A stretch of 64,000 nt of DNA, taken from assembly GCA_024760905.1 (NCBI GenBank), contig CM045729.1, positions 59,731,080 to 59,795,079 on the forward strand, read 5' to 3'. This DNA is from Plotosus lineatus. Taxonomy: Eukaryota; Chordata; Actinopteri; Siluriformes; Plotosidae. Position 1 is the stretch's first letter. Each line of letters begins with the position of its first letter. Below are positions 21,505 to 34,455 of the stretch, piece after piece. Made by a program: the position numbers and the translations under genes. The notes below the pieces were generated by a model, which saw nothing but the letters and a program-made list of their open reading frames with translations, had not been told where the DNA came from and did no database searches.

Positions 21505-23965
21505 CAGATGCTCCTCGCTTTACGTTTATTCGCTTTACGCATGTTTCGATTTTACGATTTTGTAAAAATAAATAAATAAATAAATACATTTATAAGTCAA
21601 AATTTGAGTTTAGCGTGCTCTCTGTAGTACGAGATGTACTTACGTAGTACGCTGACATAGTACGCTACTTATGGATGACGCTGCGTCCATTGTTTACAAA
21701 TGACAGACAACGTGCCCTGCTTCTTCCCAGTTCACCGCGTGTTACTCTTGTGTTAAGACGTAGTCTCTGTTATCTTTGTGTTTACGCTGTTTTGTGTACT
21801 TTTGTAACCCTAAGCAAATATGGTTGGCCAGAAGCGTAAGCCTACTAGTGATAGTGGTAATCAGAAAAAAGTGGCAAGCCATCTCATTTGAAACGAAGAT
21901 GGCTATTATCAAGAAAATTGATGCTGGTGAAAAACATGTTTTTTGCACGTTTCTTCCAAATGGCTTTGTCGACCATCGGAACCATTTATAAGCAAAAAGG
22001 TCACATCATAGAGCATGTTAAAGGTTCAGTGGTGATGCAGTCAACGATGATAAGTAAGAAACATGGAAAGCTGATTGAAGAACTGGAGAAACTGCTAACC
22101 ATATGGCTGGAAAATCAGCGTCAGTGGCATATGCCTTTGAGCCTTATGCTCATTCAAGAAAAGGCACAATCTATTTTTCAAGACCTTAAGGCCAAGGCAG
22201 GAGAAAGTGCTGCCAACAAAACTCTTAATGCCAGCCACGGCTGGTTTACCCGATTCAAGAAGAGGTCAAATTTGCATCATGTTGCCGTAAGTGGCAAAGC
22301 TGCATCTGCAGATAAGGAAGCTGCCGATTGTTTCCTGGAATTGTTAGGGGAAATAATAGAGATGGACGGTTAGTCACCGAAGCAAATCTTCAATGTCGAC
22401 GAGACTGGCCTTTTCTGGAAAAAAATGCCAGAAAAAACGTACATCAGCCATGAGGAGAAGACAATGCTTGGCTTCCAAGCGGATAAAGATATGTTAACGC
22501 TAATGCTTGGGGGGGGAATGTGGACGGAAGCCACAAGCTAAGACCTCTGTTGGTGTACTGGGCAGTTAATCCTCGAGCCCTCAGAAACGTTAAGAAGAGT
22601 TCTCTGCCAGTGATCTGGATGTGGAATGGCAAGGCATGGGTGACATTGGCCATCTTTGAAGATTGGTTTTATCATCATTTCATCCCAGAAGTGAATTTGT
22701 ATTGCCGGGAGAATAACCTTTCCTTCAAAATTCTTCTCATTTTGGACAACGCCCCGGACACCCCTCACTTGGATGACTTTCATCCCAACATTCAAGTTGT
22801 ATACCTCCCACCTAATACAACTTCACTTCTGCAACCAATGGACCAAGGTGTAATTGCCAACTTTAAAAAAGATTACACCTGACAAACCTACAGAATGGCT
22901 CTAAAGGTTGTAGATAGCAACCCTGGGATGACTTTGAGGGACTTCTGGAAGTCATTTGACATCCTCAAATGCATCAAGAACATCGATGCTGCATGGCAGG
23001 AGGCTTCCGAGGTCAACCTCAGTGTGATGTGGAAGAATCTTTGGCCGCAATTTATCAATGATTATAGGGGCTTTGACCAGCAGGAGACTGCTAAAAACCT
23101 CCTAACCAGTCTTGTCAGCATAAGTGATCAGCTCATCCTCAAGATGGAGGAGGAGGACTTTAATGACTCCCATGGTGAGGAGCTAACTAACGAAGACCTT
23201 ATGGAGTTGGAGGCTCAGCTTCATGAGGAAGAAGAAGAAGAAGAAGAAGAAGAAGAAGAAGAACTGGCCGAGCCCATTCCGATGAAGAAATTTGAGTCCA
23301 AATTGTTGTCAGAAGGGTTTTTCTCATTGACCAAGCCCTTGTTTGAGAGACAAGACCTAAACGTTGAGTATCACACGAAGGTCACCAATAGAATGTACAA
23401 CGCAATACAATGCTACCGTATAATTTATGATGAGAAGAAGACTGTCCAATCATCCTTGGATAAGTTTTTTCGTCCTGTACCCTCGACCTCTAAAGCCGAT
23501 GAACCTCAACCTTCAACCTCTAAAACAGCTGAGTCTCAACCCTCCACCTTAACTTTCTTCAATGATAGTGAAAGTGACATCGATGATCCACAAGCCCTTA
23601 TGTGACTCCTCCTCCTCCTCCTCCTCCTTCTCCTTCACCATCTCACTTCAAGCACCACTGCGAAATTTAATATTTGATATTTGATTAGTGAATTTGATTA
23701 AAGTTGATCTATTTGAAATTATTTTGCTTGAATTTAATTTATTTGAAGTTAATGATGATATTATTTAATATATTTGATATTATTTTACAATGTTATGTTT
23801 ATAATAATTGCTTTATGGGTGTTTTATGAGATACTGTAATGTTATTTATGGATGTATAGTACAGTATGAACGGTCATACGTCACTGGAACATACAGTAAC
23901 AACTTTTTTTTCACCTTGCGTTCGGCCGTTCAAAACCATCTAAAACATAAGTTGAGGAGCGTCTG
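21505..23965 (+). mobile_element. Tigger (pogo-group) DNA transposon, nearly full length
   Basis: The terminal inverted repeats are CAGATGCTCCTCGCTTTACG at the left and, inverted, CAGACGCTCCTCAACTTATG at the right. TA flanks both ends (21503-21504 and 23966-23967). The element is about 2.46 kb and contains one TIGD1-like transposase reading region with several lesions. Pogo/Tigger transposases cut and paste at TA. The right end runs into a long (TA)n tract. Confidence 0.9.
21820..23605 (+). pseudogene. Tigger transposase (TIGD1-like), inactivated
   Basis: It likely starts at ATG 21820 (MVGQKRKPTSDSG). Domains in order are an N-terminal pogo-type helix-turn-helix region (TKMAIIKKIDAGEK, STIGTIYK), a CENP-B-type DNA-binding domain (LTIWLENQRQWHMPLS, ASHGWFTRFKKRSNLHHV), the DDE core and an acidic C-terminal tail. 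The three catalytic acids appear present: NVDETGLFW, LILDNAPDTP and PMDQGVIANF (DDD type). Lesions are frameshifts around 21870-21950, TAG at 22371-22373, a frameshift at the G-run near 22510, and TGA at about 22880. The last 236 or so codons are open and include a poly-Glu stretch from GAA repeats. The G-run shift could be an assembly error, but the stops argue for a true pseudogene. Confidence 0.88.
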
Positions 23966-23967
23966 TA

Positions 23968-23971
23968 TACA

Positions 23972-24044
<73 letters not shown>
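23968..24044. repeat. (TA)n tract between Tigger and MITE M2
   Basis: About 38 TA units start exactly at the TA flank of the Tigger right end and stop just before the next element. Confidence 0.95.
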
Positions 24045-24046
<2 letters not shown>

Positions 24047-24049
<3 letters not shown>

Positions 24050-24824
24050 TGAGTCGTCGACTTACGACCAATGCGAGTTACATCTGATCGACTTTACGAC
24101 CGCAAAAGACGTGAAGCATGATTCATGGCCGTGCAGTGCGAGTGTTGCTTACGACAGTTGTTTGCACTGCCTGCAGCACCAGCATCTTAGAAAGGCCAAG
24201 CAGAAGATGATGCAGCTTCACTTTCTAACTGCTCAGAGCAAATCTATTCATCTACTTTCAATGCCACATCACTGTGGCGCGAAATGGAGAGCCAATCCTT
24301 TCTGTGTGTGGGCGAGTCCGATACCTTGAAACTCTAATTTTATTGGACTCACACGCTGCCAATGACGTGGAAGAAACATATCATTACACGCTGCAGTGTT
24401 TATGTGACAAGAAGCGCATCCCAAGTTTTGGCAATCAGCTGCTCTGCGGGTTGTAGTTTTTCCATGACTGTCCATTTGTGTTTGCTTGCCAGCTGTGCTT
24501 GGCTTCGTGGAAATGAGCCGATCAAAACGAGGGAAATTTATCTCTTTACTCAAGAACAACACGCGCAGTCTGTGACTTTTGTTATAATCCAATAAAATTA
24601 GAGTTTGAAGCTATCGGACCCGCCCACACAGTGGAGTACAGAAAAGATTTGCTCTCCGTTCATCACAGTGAAGTGGAATTGAAAATAGATGTATAGATTT
24701 AAATGCGCAAGATTTATTCTTCTGTTTTTGTTTGGCATGAGTGTATTTGGATGGAAAGTCGACATACGACCAGATCGATTTACGACCGGTCTGCCAGAAC
24801 CAAAAGCGGTTGTAAGTCGATGAC

Positions 24825-24826
<2 letters not shown>
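24047..24826 (+). mobile_element. Tigger-like MITE M2 with palindromic core
   Basis: The left end is CAGTGAGTCGTCGACTTACG and the right end, inverted, is CAGTCATCGACTTACAACCG. Inside, 24241-24347 and 24590-24702 are roughly 105-bp inverted repeats of each other (TTCAATGCCACATCACTGTG... against ...CACAGTGAAGTGGAATTGAA). A core from about 24165 to 24720 recurs at 44.0-44.46 kb and, split, at 30.5-31.66 kb. It is non-coding. Both outer ends are next to (TA)n. Confidence 0.75.
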
Positions 24827-24907
<81 letters not shown>

Positions 24908-24918
24908 GTATATATACA
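24827..24918. repeat. (TA)n tract between MITEs M2 and M3
   Basis: A TA array with a few TATG interruptions separates two Tigger-like elements. Confidence 0.95.
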
Positions 24919-24920
24919 TA

Positions 24921-25338
24921 CAGACACTCCTCAACTTACGAACATTCATTTTACGAACATCTGGAGATACGAATAGGGCTATCCGAGGTCAAAAGTAAAA
25001 GTGAAATGAAATAGAAGAACAAGTAGTAATAGAAATGGAATAAAATCTATAGAAACGTGTATCATAAACATAAGTATGAAATATGATTAAACATTATCCT
25101 GAGATACATTTAATACTAGGCTTCGGCAGAGGGATGTGGCTTACACGTGCTTTATACCGGAGGTCCGGGAAGACAAGCAGAACGATATATTTCCGAACTC
25201 GTGCCAAAACTTTCAAAGAAGAAACAAATTAACTCCAGTATTATAGTAAACTGGATACGAGTGAAACTCTCTGTAAATCTGATCAGATCCGCTGTGTTTA
25301 AACACGGGACATAATGATATTGATAATGTACAGATGAT

Positions 25339-25398
<60 letters not shown>

Positions 25399-25541
25399 AC
25401 AGTAAAAACTCATATAGGTTACTTATACAAGCTTTAAACATACGTTCCTCTCTAAAGAATGCCCTGTAACGACTTATGAACAAATTCATCTCACGAACGG
25501 CCGTCCAGAACCTAACTTGTTCATAAGCTGGGAAGCGTCTG
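24921..25541 (+). mobile_element. Tigger-derived MITE M3
   Basis: The termini are CAGACACTCCTCAACTTACG and, inverted, CAGACGCTTCCCAGCTTATG, with TA on both sides. The ends closely resemble those of the Tigger at 21.5-24.0 kb, including an ACGGCCGT subterminal motif at the right. It is probably a deletion derivative or relative mobilised by a Tigger of that type. A (GA)n microsatellite lies at 25340-25392. It is non-coding. Confidence 0.8.
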
Positions 25542-25543
25542 TA

Positions 25544-28500
25544 TATCCAGCGTGTATTTTTTATTTCCTAATACAGCATATCATTGTTAAAAAAACAAAC
25601 AAACAAAAAGTAAAAAAAGCACCTGGGAAACAGGAGACCACCTTTAACAGATAGCTCTGGAAGTCAAAGGTGATTTGGACATTAATTGAGTGGTACTGAT
25701 TACGGCTGAGCCATATGAACCGGGAGAATGTGTGGTTTAGTGAGCCTATAATGTTGGTTAGAGAAGAAAAAGATTGCAATTCTTGATAAGAAACTGTTTA
25801 TTTCAGGATAATAAAATTGAACATATTGTCTGGCCAAGAGATTTGTTCTCTCCAGGACTCACGGAGAGATGTTGCTTATGGTACCTCTAATAAACCCCAC
25901 ACAGTCTTTGACATAACAATGATTCTAGTCATAATAAAAATAAAAAAAGTCTTTGATTCACAGTATTATGATAATATATAAGTATATATAATTTATCTGT
26001 GACATCATATCATGGTTTGTAAAAATTAAAGAAAATAAAGGAAACATTAGCAAATTCACAACATCACGATAATATATGCTCCACAGTGCTCTTTTATATT
26101 TGTAGATTTTGTTCGTACTTAAGAACAAATACCACCAGATTAAAAATAAAGGGGGGGGGGGGTGTAGCTCAAAGTGTGTCAGTGAGATTAAAAATTACTT
26201 TCTTTTTAAGAACAGTTTTATGGTGTATAGTTGAATATAATGCTCTTTATGAATGTATGACATCTTGCTTTTGTGAACACAACATACAGCACACTTTAGT
26301 CCTGCTGCCTGCTGCTGAATTATTTTCATGCAGATATCACAAAAAATGCATGTAGATATTTTAATATTTTGTGTTCTCTTTTGTGCTTATTTCACTGTGT
26401 TTATAAACTGGTTTCACACTGTGATTGTCATTATTGTACTGAGTGAATAATGGAATTGTCTTCTAGTGATGAAGACATAATAATTATAGACATGCGATCA
26501 AGAAAGTGAAAGTTTTGGGTACATGTGCTGTTGGTTTGAAGAAGACAGCAGCTTCATAACCAAGAGCTGAAAGATGGGCTATGCAGCAAAAAATAAAGTA
26601 GCTCTCATAGTATTTCACCTGTGTATTCCGGGGTGAAATAAGGGTCACTGCGTGAACTAACATGAGCGAAACTGGCACCTTATGAAGGCTCACCACCATC
26701 TCCAGTGACTGTATGTGATTTTTATGCTTATCATTTTATTATTGTGTTTCATCAAACACAGTTGAATTCTTATCTGATTGGTTAAGTGATCACTTGTAAA
26801 TGCCATCTTTCCACAAAGATGGATCCTTTTTTTTCCCCATTTGGTTGAATTCACCATACTGAGAGAAATCACAGAATTCCAGTTCGACTCAGATGAAGTG
26901 TTATGTGATGTGCGAGGAGAAAACATTCGGACTTCCTATTTCCTACATTAGAAACTTTCTTTCTTAAAGCCATTAATCATCATCAGAGTCTTTTAGCATA
27001 AGGATTTTAAGAGGGTGAAGTCCTTTAACTATGTAATTAACTCTCTGATGAAAAGATTTGTAACAGTTAATGTCCCTAGTTTTATGGAATCCTGTTTTAT
27101 TGCTTGTTTATTACATTTCCTAAAATTATGCATTTATATGCATTAAATGCTGTCTATCTTTTAAGTTCTGATGCAATCAAGCTTGGTGCTGTTTAAGGCG
27201 TGCTATCATATCTTAATAAAGTTCTGGTGTGGAGGTGGATATAGTGATATAAAAGCACTAATATTCAAGCAAACTACCCTATAAACATTAAAGTAGTAAC
27301 ATTTTAAACTACAATATTAACATTCATAAAATATATGAATTAAGTTTAGCACAATAACATTCGACGGTAAAGGTTCAATACCCCCCCCCCCCTCCATTTT
27401 TCAAGGTCTCTCCTTGATTGTGAATCTGCTGGGAGGCACTAAAAACCCCCCAGATCATTACATAGATTTATATCAGACAATATGACTTTTTGCTCCCACT
27501 ACAGACATCTCACAGGAGTGTATTTTCTCAATGTTATAACGCATGACGTACAATATACCTCGCAGAACCTCTGGTTATTTTGTTATTTAAAAGTAGATCA
27601 ACAGCTTAAAGCACCAGGGTGGACGTTGAAGTGGTTGAATGTGTATGTAAACTCTTAAAGAACTATGTTGTACTGAGCCAAGGGAAGACAGAATGCCTTT
27701 TTGTGCAGAAACAGACTGGAGTCATATCTTGTAGTGAAATATAAGGCACCTCTTTAGTGATTCCTGAATGGATCTGACAGCCGCCGGCAAAAGGCGTATC
27801 AGCATGCTGTCAGATTGGGGTTTTACAGAAACTCTCAGCCAGTGCCTTCATGCTTGCATAATATAACATGTTGGCCATATATCTGAAGTATTCTGGAAAG
27901 TTTGAAAAGTCAAATTACATTTGATAGTGTATACCAGTATTTCCTTGCTTTGTTTGGATTTGTTCTATTGCGCTATGCAAAAGCATCACAAAGTAAGGTT
28001 ATAATAATATAACGACATATCAATAATAGTTTAGTACCATTATTTGAAATCATGTATGCCATAACAACGTCCCATCATTTAACCATTGTCGCCATCCATT
28101 TCATTGCATAGAACATGTTCTTTTCATATTGCTCAGAAGCAATGCCAACCAGGTTCATGACATGTGACCTGTGTGTTTGAGAGTTGAAGATGCTCTGTGA
28201 TGAAGATGCTGATTCTTCAAGTAGCTCTGATGAAACTCTGCAAATATGTAAATCATTCATCCAACATAAAGCATTACACCTTGTAACTATAACACATGAA
28301 TAAATTAACATCAGATCATGTGTGAAATCCAAGTCTTCTGGAAAATTTTCTCAGAGGTGCGAAAACATTGAGATTTTTTTTTTTTTTTGTACTTGTCACC
28401 TGTTGCATATTTAATCAAAAGATTGATCAGTATGTCCTGTACAACAAGTTCTGATTACTTCATGTTGGTGAAGTTTATCCAAGTGTTAATTTATTCCATA

Positions 28501-28860
28501 TTTCAGGCACAGCGGGCCAACTCATCCCTCCCCTGGTATTCCATTATCATTTAAATTAATCACGTCAGCTCTGTTTTATGTAAAATGCTCCTGAGTGGAA
28601 GCCAGAATTATTTATCATGGGAATTTTGGGTATCTCATTATCATATGTATTGATAGGGAATGGAATTAAGCATTTACCCCATCCGTTTACTCATTTACAA
28701 GACTTCTGTATCTTCTATAACGTGGCTCATGGCCAACTCAGTGTTGTTGTCAGGAAAGTAGTGATGATTATTTGCAATAAAGGCAGATGCTTTAGGAATC
28801 TTTAGGTATCTTGGTATGTATATTTTGGAAACAAATTTGGTTCCCTAAAAGCACAGCCTA

Positions 28861-28931
<71 letters not shown>

Positions 28932-29548
28932 ATGTATGCATGTATATCAGTGACATGCATTCAGGGGAAGCAGGAGAGAGAGAGAGTCTGCCCTGTCAAT
29001 CTTGAAAAGAAAAGTTAAGTCATAAAATATAATAAATGTTGATATTTGTCACCAGTTATGTATTAGAAACCCTTTTACTATTCAAATTCAATTTTGAAAT
29101 TATATATATTTTCAATAAACAATAGCAGAGTTTCGATAGGTGCCGTTGAAATACATGGAGAAGCTGCATAGTGAAGCAGCATTTTGCTGTGCCACTCAGT
29201 GGATTGTATCCTTCACAAACTGTGGTGGGATGCGATGCAAAGTGTGTCACTGTCCCTCTGTATATCTCAGATGAAATGCTTTCAAACACTCATATTATAT
29301 GCTCTGCCTTTTCATAATCTGGACGAAATATAAATATATATTTCTGAAATGTGTTAGGTTGCAGATAAATCATAAAACCCAAATAGAAGGTTATTCGCTG
29401 AGGCAAACAGTACCCGTGACTCATGGCAGGGGACGCTTGTGAATCCACATATTCTTGTGCAACATACAATCTTCTTTTTCTGTAGTTTATATTTCCTTTA
29501 CAATCCACCTATCAAAATGGAAGAATGGGGCTAAAAAAACAAAAATTA

Positions 29549-29592
<44 letters not shown>

Positions 29593-29820
29593 TATTATTT
29601 TTTTATTAGGGCAAACCTTGTGGCAAACAGATTGTACTCAGAGGTGCCAACTTCTACAGGAGAACCATGATATGTGTGCCTTTGCTTTGTTTGTTGGACT
29701 CAGGGATGAGTTGTGTGTAAATCAAACAAAAACTTATTGTTTGCTTTTCCATGAAACTAACTGCAGTCGTTTTATAAACTCAAGGGCCATATTTTTACAT
29801 GCTTTAATTTTTTAAACAAA
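25544..29820. other. Unassigned sequence
   Basis: No gene or classified element is recognised. The stretch holds a G-run at 26150-26161, a C-run at 27380-27392, (TG)n-(TATG)n at 28865-28940 and (TTA)n at 29550-29592. Part of 25650-25905 resembles 53450-53675 at low identity (see findings). Small open frames show no domain. Confidence 0.45.
28865..28940. repeat. (TG)n-(TATG)n microsatellite
   Basis: About 25 TG units are followed by about six TATG units. Confidence 0.95.
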
Positions 29821-29967
29821 TTACAGTAAGCCCTCATTATTCGTGGGGGTTACATTCCTCCCCTACCTGCGAATCCTGAAAATCCGTGAATTATTGATGC
29901 GGTTTTGAAACCCTATGGATGATATTACTTACGCCAAAAATATGCTTCTTAAACACATTCTATAGAC

Positions 29968-31892
29968 CAGGGGTCACCAACCTTTTTGAAACGGAGGGCT
30001 ACATCTTGGGTACCAATTAATGCGAAGGGCTACCAGGTCGATATACACTTGTGACATAACAAATTTGCTCAATTTACCTTTATTTATGTTATTAATAATA
30101 ATTAATGATATTCATCTATGTCAGGGGTCGGGAACCTTTTTGACTAAGAGAGCCAAAAAATAAATAAAAAAAAATTAATCTAATCCTCTGAGAGCCAAAC
30201 ATCTTTTTAATACTGAGACCAACAATTTTATAGTATAATACGACCGAATTTATTTTAAACAACATGTAACGAAGTTATTTATTAATAAGAAAAGTACTTC
30301 TTACTATTAATGGGACTTCTGGTGCTGCATGGTTTTGCTGATGGCTTTGTAGTCTGGTTGATACATAGTGACGTTCAGCTTCATGCAGGCGTTTAGGCTT
30401 CCACCTATTACGTGACCACAGGTTGGTCTTGATGTTTTTCATGTGTGAGAAGGACTACTCGTGTGCGCATGTCGAGCCGTACATGGTCAATACGACAGGA
30501 CTTGCACTGCAGTGTTTATGTGACAGGAAGCACGTCCCAAGGCAATCAGCTGGTATGCGGATTCATCTAAGATTCATCAAGAGTGAGAAGTAGGGGTCCA
30601 GGGCGAAAATTTTGGTTTTAATGGTTTTTAAGGGTGATTTTTAAGCCATTTCTTACAAGTTTTATAGATTAAATACAGACAAAAGGGAACGATACAAAAT
30701 AACACACATGTCTTTAAGATTTAACAATGTAATGTAAATTAAATCTTCAATGAAAGAACTAATGAAATATGAAGTGTAAACTAATAATATACATAAAAAA
30801 TAACGTTGGCTAAAGTAAAGTATTAATTGTAACGTTTATCATTTTTGATGTTTTATGCAAATAATTCTTCATAATAATCTTTGCTGTCTTTGCTTATAGA
30901 TGGCATGTATCATATGCAGCAACCTTGCAACTACACAATTAGTTTACAAACTGAAACTAATTAACCATGTTAACAAATCTACTCATATAGATGGCAGGTA
31001 TCCTATGCAGCAACACTGCAACAACACATGGAATTGCAAACTGAAACTTAATTACAATGTTTACAATTCTAACTAAATCTACATTTAACTACATTCATAA
31101 ATGAAAACATCATCTGAGCAAGTTTCACAACCTTTAGTTTTTAAGTGCGCGTATGTATCTGATTTTACGGTAAAGGACCCCGAAGCCAGAAGCAGAAAGA
31201 GAAGCTGTATGTTTATGTAAAAGACATAGCCAATGGCATTTGCTTGCGGAAATTACATCCTTAAAAAATAACAAAAAATAAAATAAAATTTGGAAATAAT
31301 TGTATTAATGCATGAGATTTTAGACACCTTGCGTGAGAGATTGAGGAGGAGATGAAATGCGTGAGTCTCTTGATGCGTGAGATTTGACAAGTTTTTTCAT
31401 TCTGTCCATTTGTGTTTTGCTTGCCAGCTCTGCTTGGCTTCTTATACATGAGCTGATCAAAACGAGGCAAATTTACCTCTTTACCCAAAAACAACTCGTT
31501 TAGGCTGTTGCATATAATCCAGTAAAATTAGAGTTTCAAGGCATTGCCCCGCCCACACTGGAGTACAGAAAGGATTAGCTCTCCGTTGCGCACCACAGCA
31601 ATAAGTGGAATTGAAAATTGATGTATAGATTTAAATGCGTGAGATTTATTTATGTTTTTTTTTTTATTTGATGGGTTCTTTCTGTATTTTTATTTAAATG
31701 ACAGTGAAATTATGTATTAGTTATTCTGTTAAGAAAAGCCATCTGATTTATCTGAGAGCCAGGTACAGTCATCAAAAGAGGCACGTCTGGCTCGCGAGCC
31801 ATAGGTTCCCGACCCCTGAACAGGCTCGCGGGCGACTCATGTTGTCCTTGTGGGTGACCTGGTGCCCGCAGGCGCCATGTTGGTGACCCCTG
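29968..31892 (+). mobile_element. hAT element H1 with perfect 8-bp TSD, itself interrupted
   Basis: The termini are CAGGGGTCACCAACCTTTTT and, inverted, CAGGGGTCACCAACATGGCG. The 8-bp duplication ctatagac lies at 29960-29967 and 31893-31900. This TIR and TSD length are typical of hAT elements. Only about 154 bp of the left end and 74 bp of the right end belong to H1; the rest is the inserted element H2. It is non-coding. Confidence 0.88.
30122..31818 (+). mobile_element. hAT-like element H2 nested in H1
   Basis: The left end is CAGGGGTCGGGAACCTTTTT and the right end, inverted, is CAGGGGTCGGGAACCTATGG. The flanking 8-mers (atctatgt and aacaggct) do not match, so no TSD remains. Inside are two parts of the palindromic core of MITE M2 (about 30500-30556 and 31388-31670), separated by about 830 bp of other AT-rich sequence. 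No transposase frame is visible. Confidence 0.72.
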
Positions 31893-31985
31893 CTATAGAC
31901 AGTCTTACTCATTAATGCAGTAATAATGTAGTAAAATGTAGTAAAGATTAAGTAAAAATGTTTTAATTTTGTACTGTGATAATAC

Positions 31986-32160
31986 AAGCCGGATTCCAAA
32001 ATAGTTGGCACACTATACAAATTGTGAATAAAAAAAACTGAATGCAATGATGTGGAAGTACCAAATTTCAGTGTTTTATTCCGAATAGAACATAGATGAC
32101 GGGTCAAAAGTTTAAACTGAGAAAATGTATCATTAAAAAAAAAAAAAAAATGTTGATTTT
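31986..32160 (+). mobile_element. End of an unclassified dispersed repeat
   Basis: The sequence GCCGGATTCCAAAATAGTTG followed by ACTGAATGCAATGATGTGG resembles the start of a DNA-transposon-like repeat common in fish genomes. The other end is not visible. The family is uncertain. Confidence 0.4.
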
Positions 32161-32922
32161 AAGTTCACAATCTTGCAAACCTGAACCAAGCAGAGGTTAA
32201 CTTATCGGGCTGATAGGATACCAGAGGTAAGGTGGAATCAGGTGATAGCAAACAGGCAGGGATCGTACAGAGAAGGTCAATATCACAGGCGAGGCAGGTA
32301 ATCATGAACAGGAGATAAGCAGAGATCACAAACAGAATAAACAACACTATAATAACTTGGAATGACCTGGCAGAAAGACACATTTACAATACAGTACTTT
32401 GCAAATTATCTGCAGGAGGTCTTTATATACTGGGAACTTGATTAGGTGTATTTAAGGTCATGTGGAAGAAAAGTAGTCAGGCGATTGCACATTTGATGAT
32501 GTTATCGGTGCTTATGAAAACTATGACACTGAGAATTGGTTTCTGTATTTTTTGTGTTATTTATTTCTTTTAATGTTGACATTTCAGTGAGAGTTTTTAA
32601 TTTTTTTTTATTTTTGTTCCACCGTTATGGAATGTAATCACCTCATTGTGTTGCCTCAAGGGAGGAGTGGCTGAGTATTTCCTGTGCCATATGGCCAGAG
32701 GGATCTTGGCTTAGCCTCTCATTCAGCAATCCTCAGGGAGCAGCCAGACTACGAGGGCTAGCAGAGAGAGCTGGAAAACAGCCTTTCTGTCCTGTAATGG
32801 GGAAAAAATGGACTCTGGCACACTTAAAACACATCTCTGCCCACTCCAGGAAAAGAAGGAAATGTTCACAGTTGCCTCACAGCTATGCTTCTGCCTAGCT
32901 TCAGTCCATATTTTTCAATTAA

Positions 32923-33026
<104 letters not shown>

Positions 33027-33378
33027 TACTGTTAAGGGTTTACGATTTTTCAAGACAGATTTATAGGAAGATATTGAGAGATCTAATAAATTTTTCAGAG
33101 TTGTGGTACTTCATGTGGTACTTCATGTTGTGACTGTTAATGTCGTCATTGTTAAGAAATGGTATGAAATGTGGTATTGTTTTTCACATTCCTACTGCAA
33201 CAAACTGTGGTATAGGTAAGCCATTTGGTTTGCATGCGCTTTGTGCAGGTGACTTGCTGAATCTCAGAAAACTCACAATTCTCTAGAAATTACCGCAAAG
33301 CACTGCAACTTGAGATGTTTCTGTCAATATTATGCAATTTTGTTGTCTGATTTGCCATCTTAATCAAAACAACAACAA

Positions 33379-33545
<167 letters not shown>

Positions 33546-33671
33546 TGCATGCATTTTTCATTGTCCTTCTCGATAGAGAAGGTGCGGATAGCAGGTGGAG
33601 CAGCAAAACTGTCTGTTGCCTGGTGCATTGAATTGACTAGGTCCCCAAGTGGACATATATAAACTTTTATA

Positions 33672-34455
33672 CAGTGCTGTATAAAAGTTTTTTGCCCCCT
33701 TACTGATTTTTTTTACTTTTTTGCACCTTTGTCACACTTAACTTTTTTTTTTTTTTTTTTTTACATTACACAAAGATAACCTAAGTATTCAAAAAAATGC
33801 AGTTTTCCTGTTGTGATTTTATTTGTTCAGAGAAAAATCCTATCCAAACCTACATGAAGAAGAACAAAAGTATTTGCGCCCCACCACCACCACCCATCCT
33901 TTAAAAAGTGAGGTAATTGTGATTAATCCTATTATTGGGGAACACTGAGTTCAATTTCATGGTAGACCCAGGCTTGATTGCTGCCAGACATTAGATCCCG
34001 AACACAGAGCCTGTTTGACAAGGAAAGGTAGGCCGTACTGAACACACATTATCCAGTGAGCTTCAAGACCAAACAAGAAAGAAGATTATAGAGATGTCTC
34101 AGTCTGGGAATGGATACAAAGTCATTGGTAAATCTTTGGGACTCCAGCGGACCACTGTCAGAGCCATTATCCATAAATGGAGAAGGCATGGCACAGTGGT
34201 GACCCTTTCCAGGAGTGGCCGACCTACCAAAATTACTCCCAAGAGCACAGTGCAGACTAACCGGAGAAGTCACAAAGGGTCCAAAAACCACTTCTAAACA
34301 ACTACAAGCCTCACTTGCCTCAGTTAATGTCAATGTTCATGACTCCACCATCAGAAAGACACGAGGCAAAAATGACATCCATGGAAGAGGTCCAAGGCGA
34401 AAGCCACTGTTGACAAAAAAGAATATCAAGCCACGACTCACTTTTTCCAGGAGTC
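33672..34455 (+). mobile_element. Tc1-like transposon T1, left half
   Basis: It starts after TA with CAGTGCTGTATAAAAGTTTT. The coding remnant at 34094-34440 has the Tc1-type paired helix-turn-helix DNA-binding region: SGNGYKVIGKSLGLQRTTVR, then HKWRRHGTVVTLSRSGRPTK, with a frame break near 34275 and continuation ASLASVNVNVHDSTIRKT...GRGPRRKPLLTKKN. Homology stops near 34450, where a second Tc1-like element begins. No DDE domain of T1 follows. Confidence 0.82.

Larger units (their letters stand above)
29824..31985 (+). mobile_element. Tigger-like MITE M4, split by a hAT element
   Basis: It starts after TA with CAGTAAGCCCTCATTATTCG and continues to 29967. It resumes at 31893 or 31901 (AGTCTTACTCATTAATGCAG...) and stops near 31985, where another repeat begins. 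A second copy on the minus strand at about 44480-44797 contains both halves contiguously. The interrupted copy is non-coding. Confidence 0.8.

Noticed and set aside
23230..23262. Poly-glutamate stretch in the Tigger C-terminus as a separate feature
   Set aside because: It is a GAA-repeat expansion within the acidic tail that TIGD-like transposases normally have.
28865..28940. CRISPR-like or telomeric array among the simple repeats
   Set aside because: All arrays are mono- to tetranucleotide microsatellites. There are no spaced direct repeats and no TTAGGG units.
33660..33690. Palindrome around the T1 start (CTTTTATACAG-TG-CTGTATAAAAG) as an independent regulatory site
   Set aside because: It coincides with the Tc1-like terminal repeat and its TA target, and probably reflects two abutting element ends.
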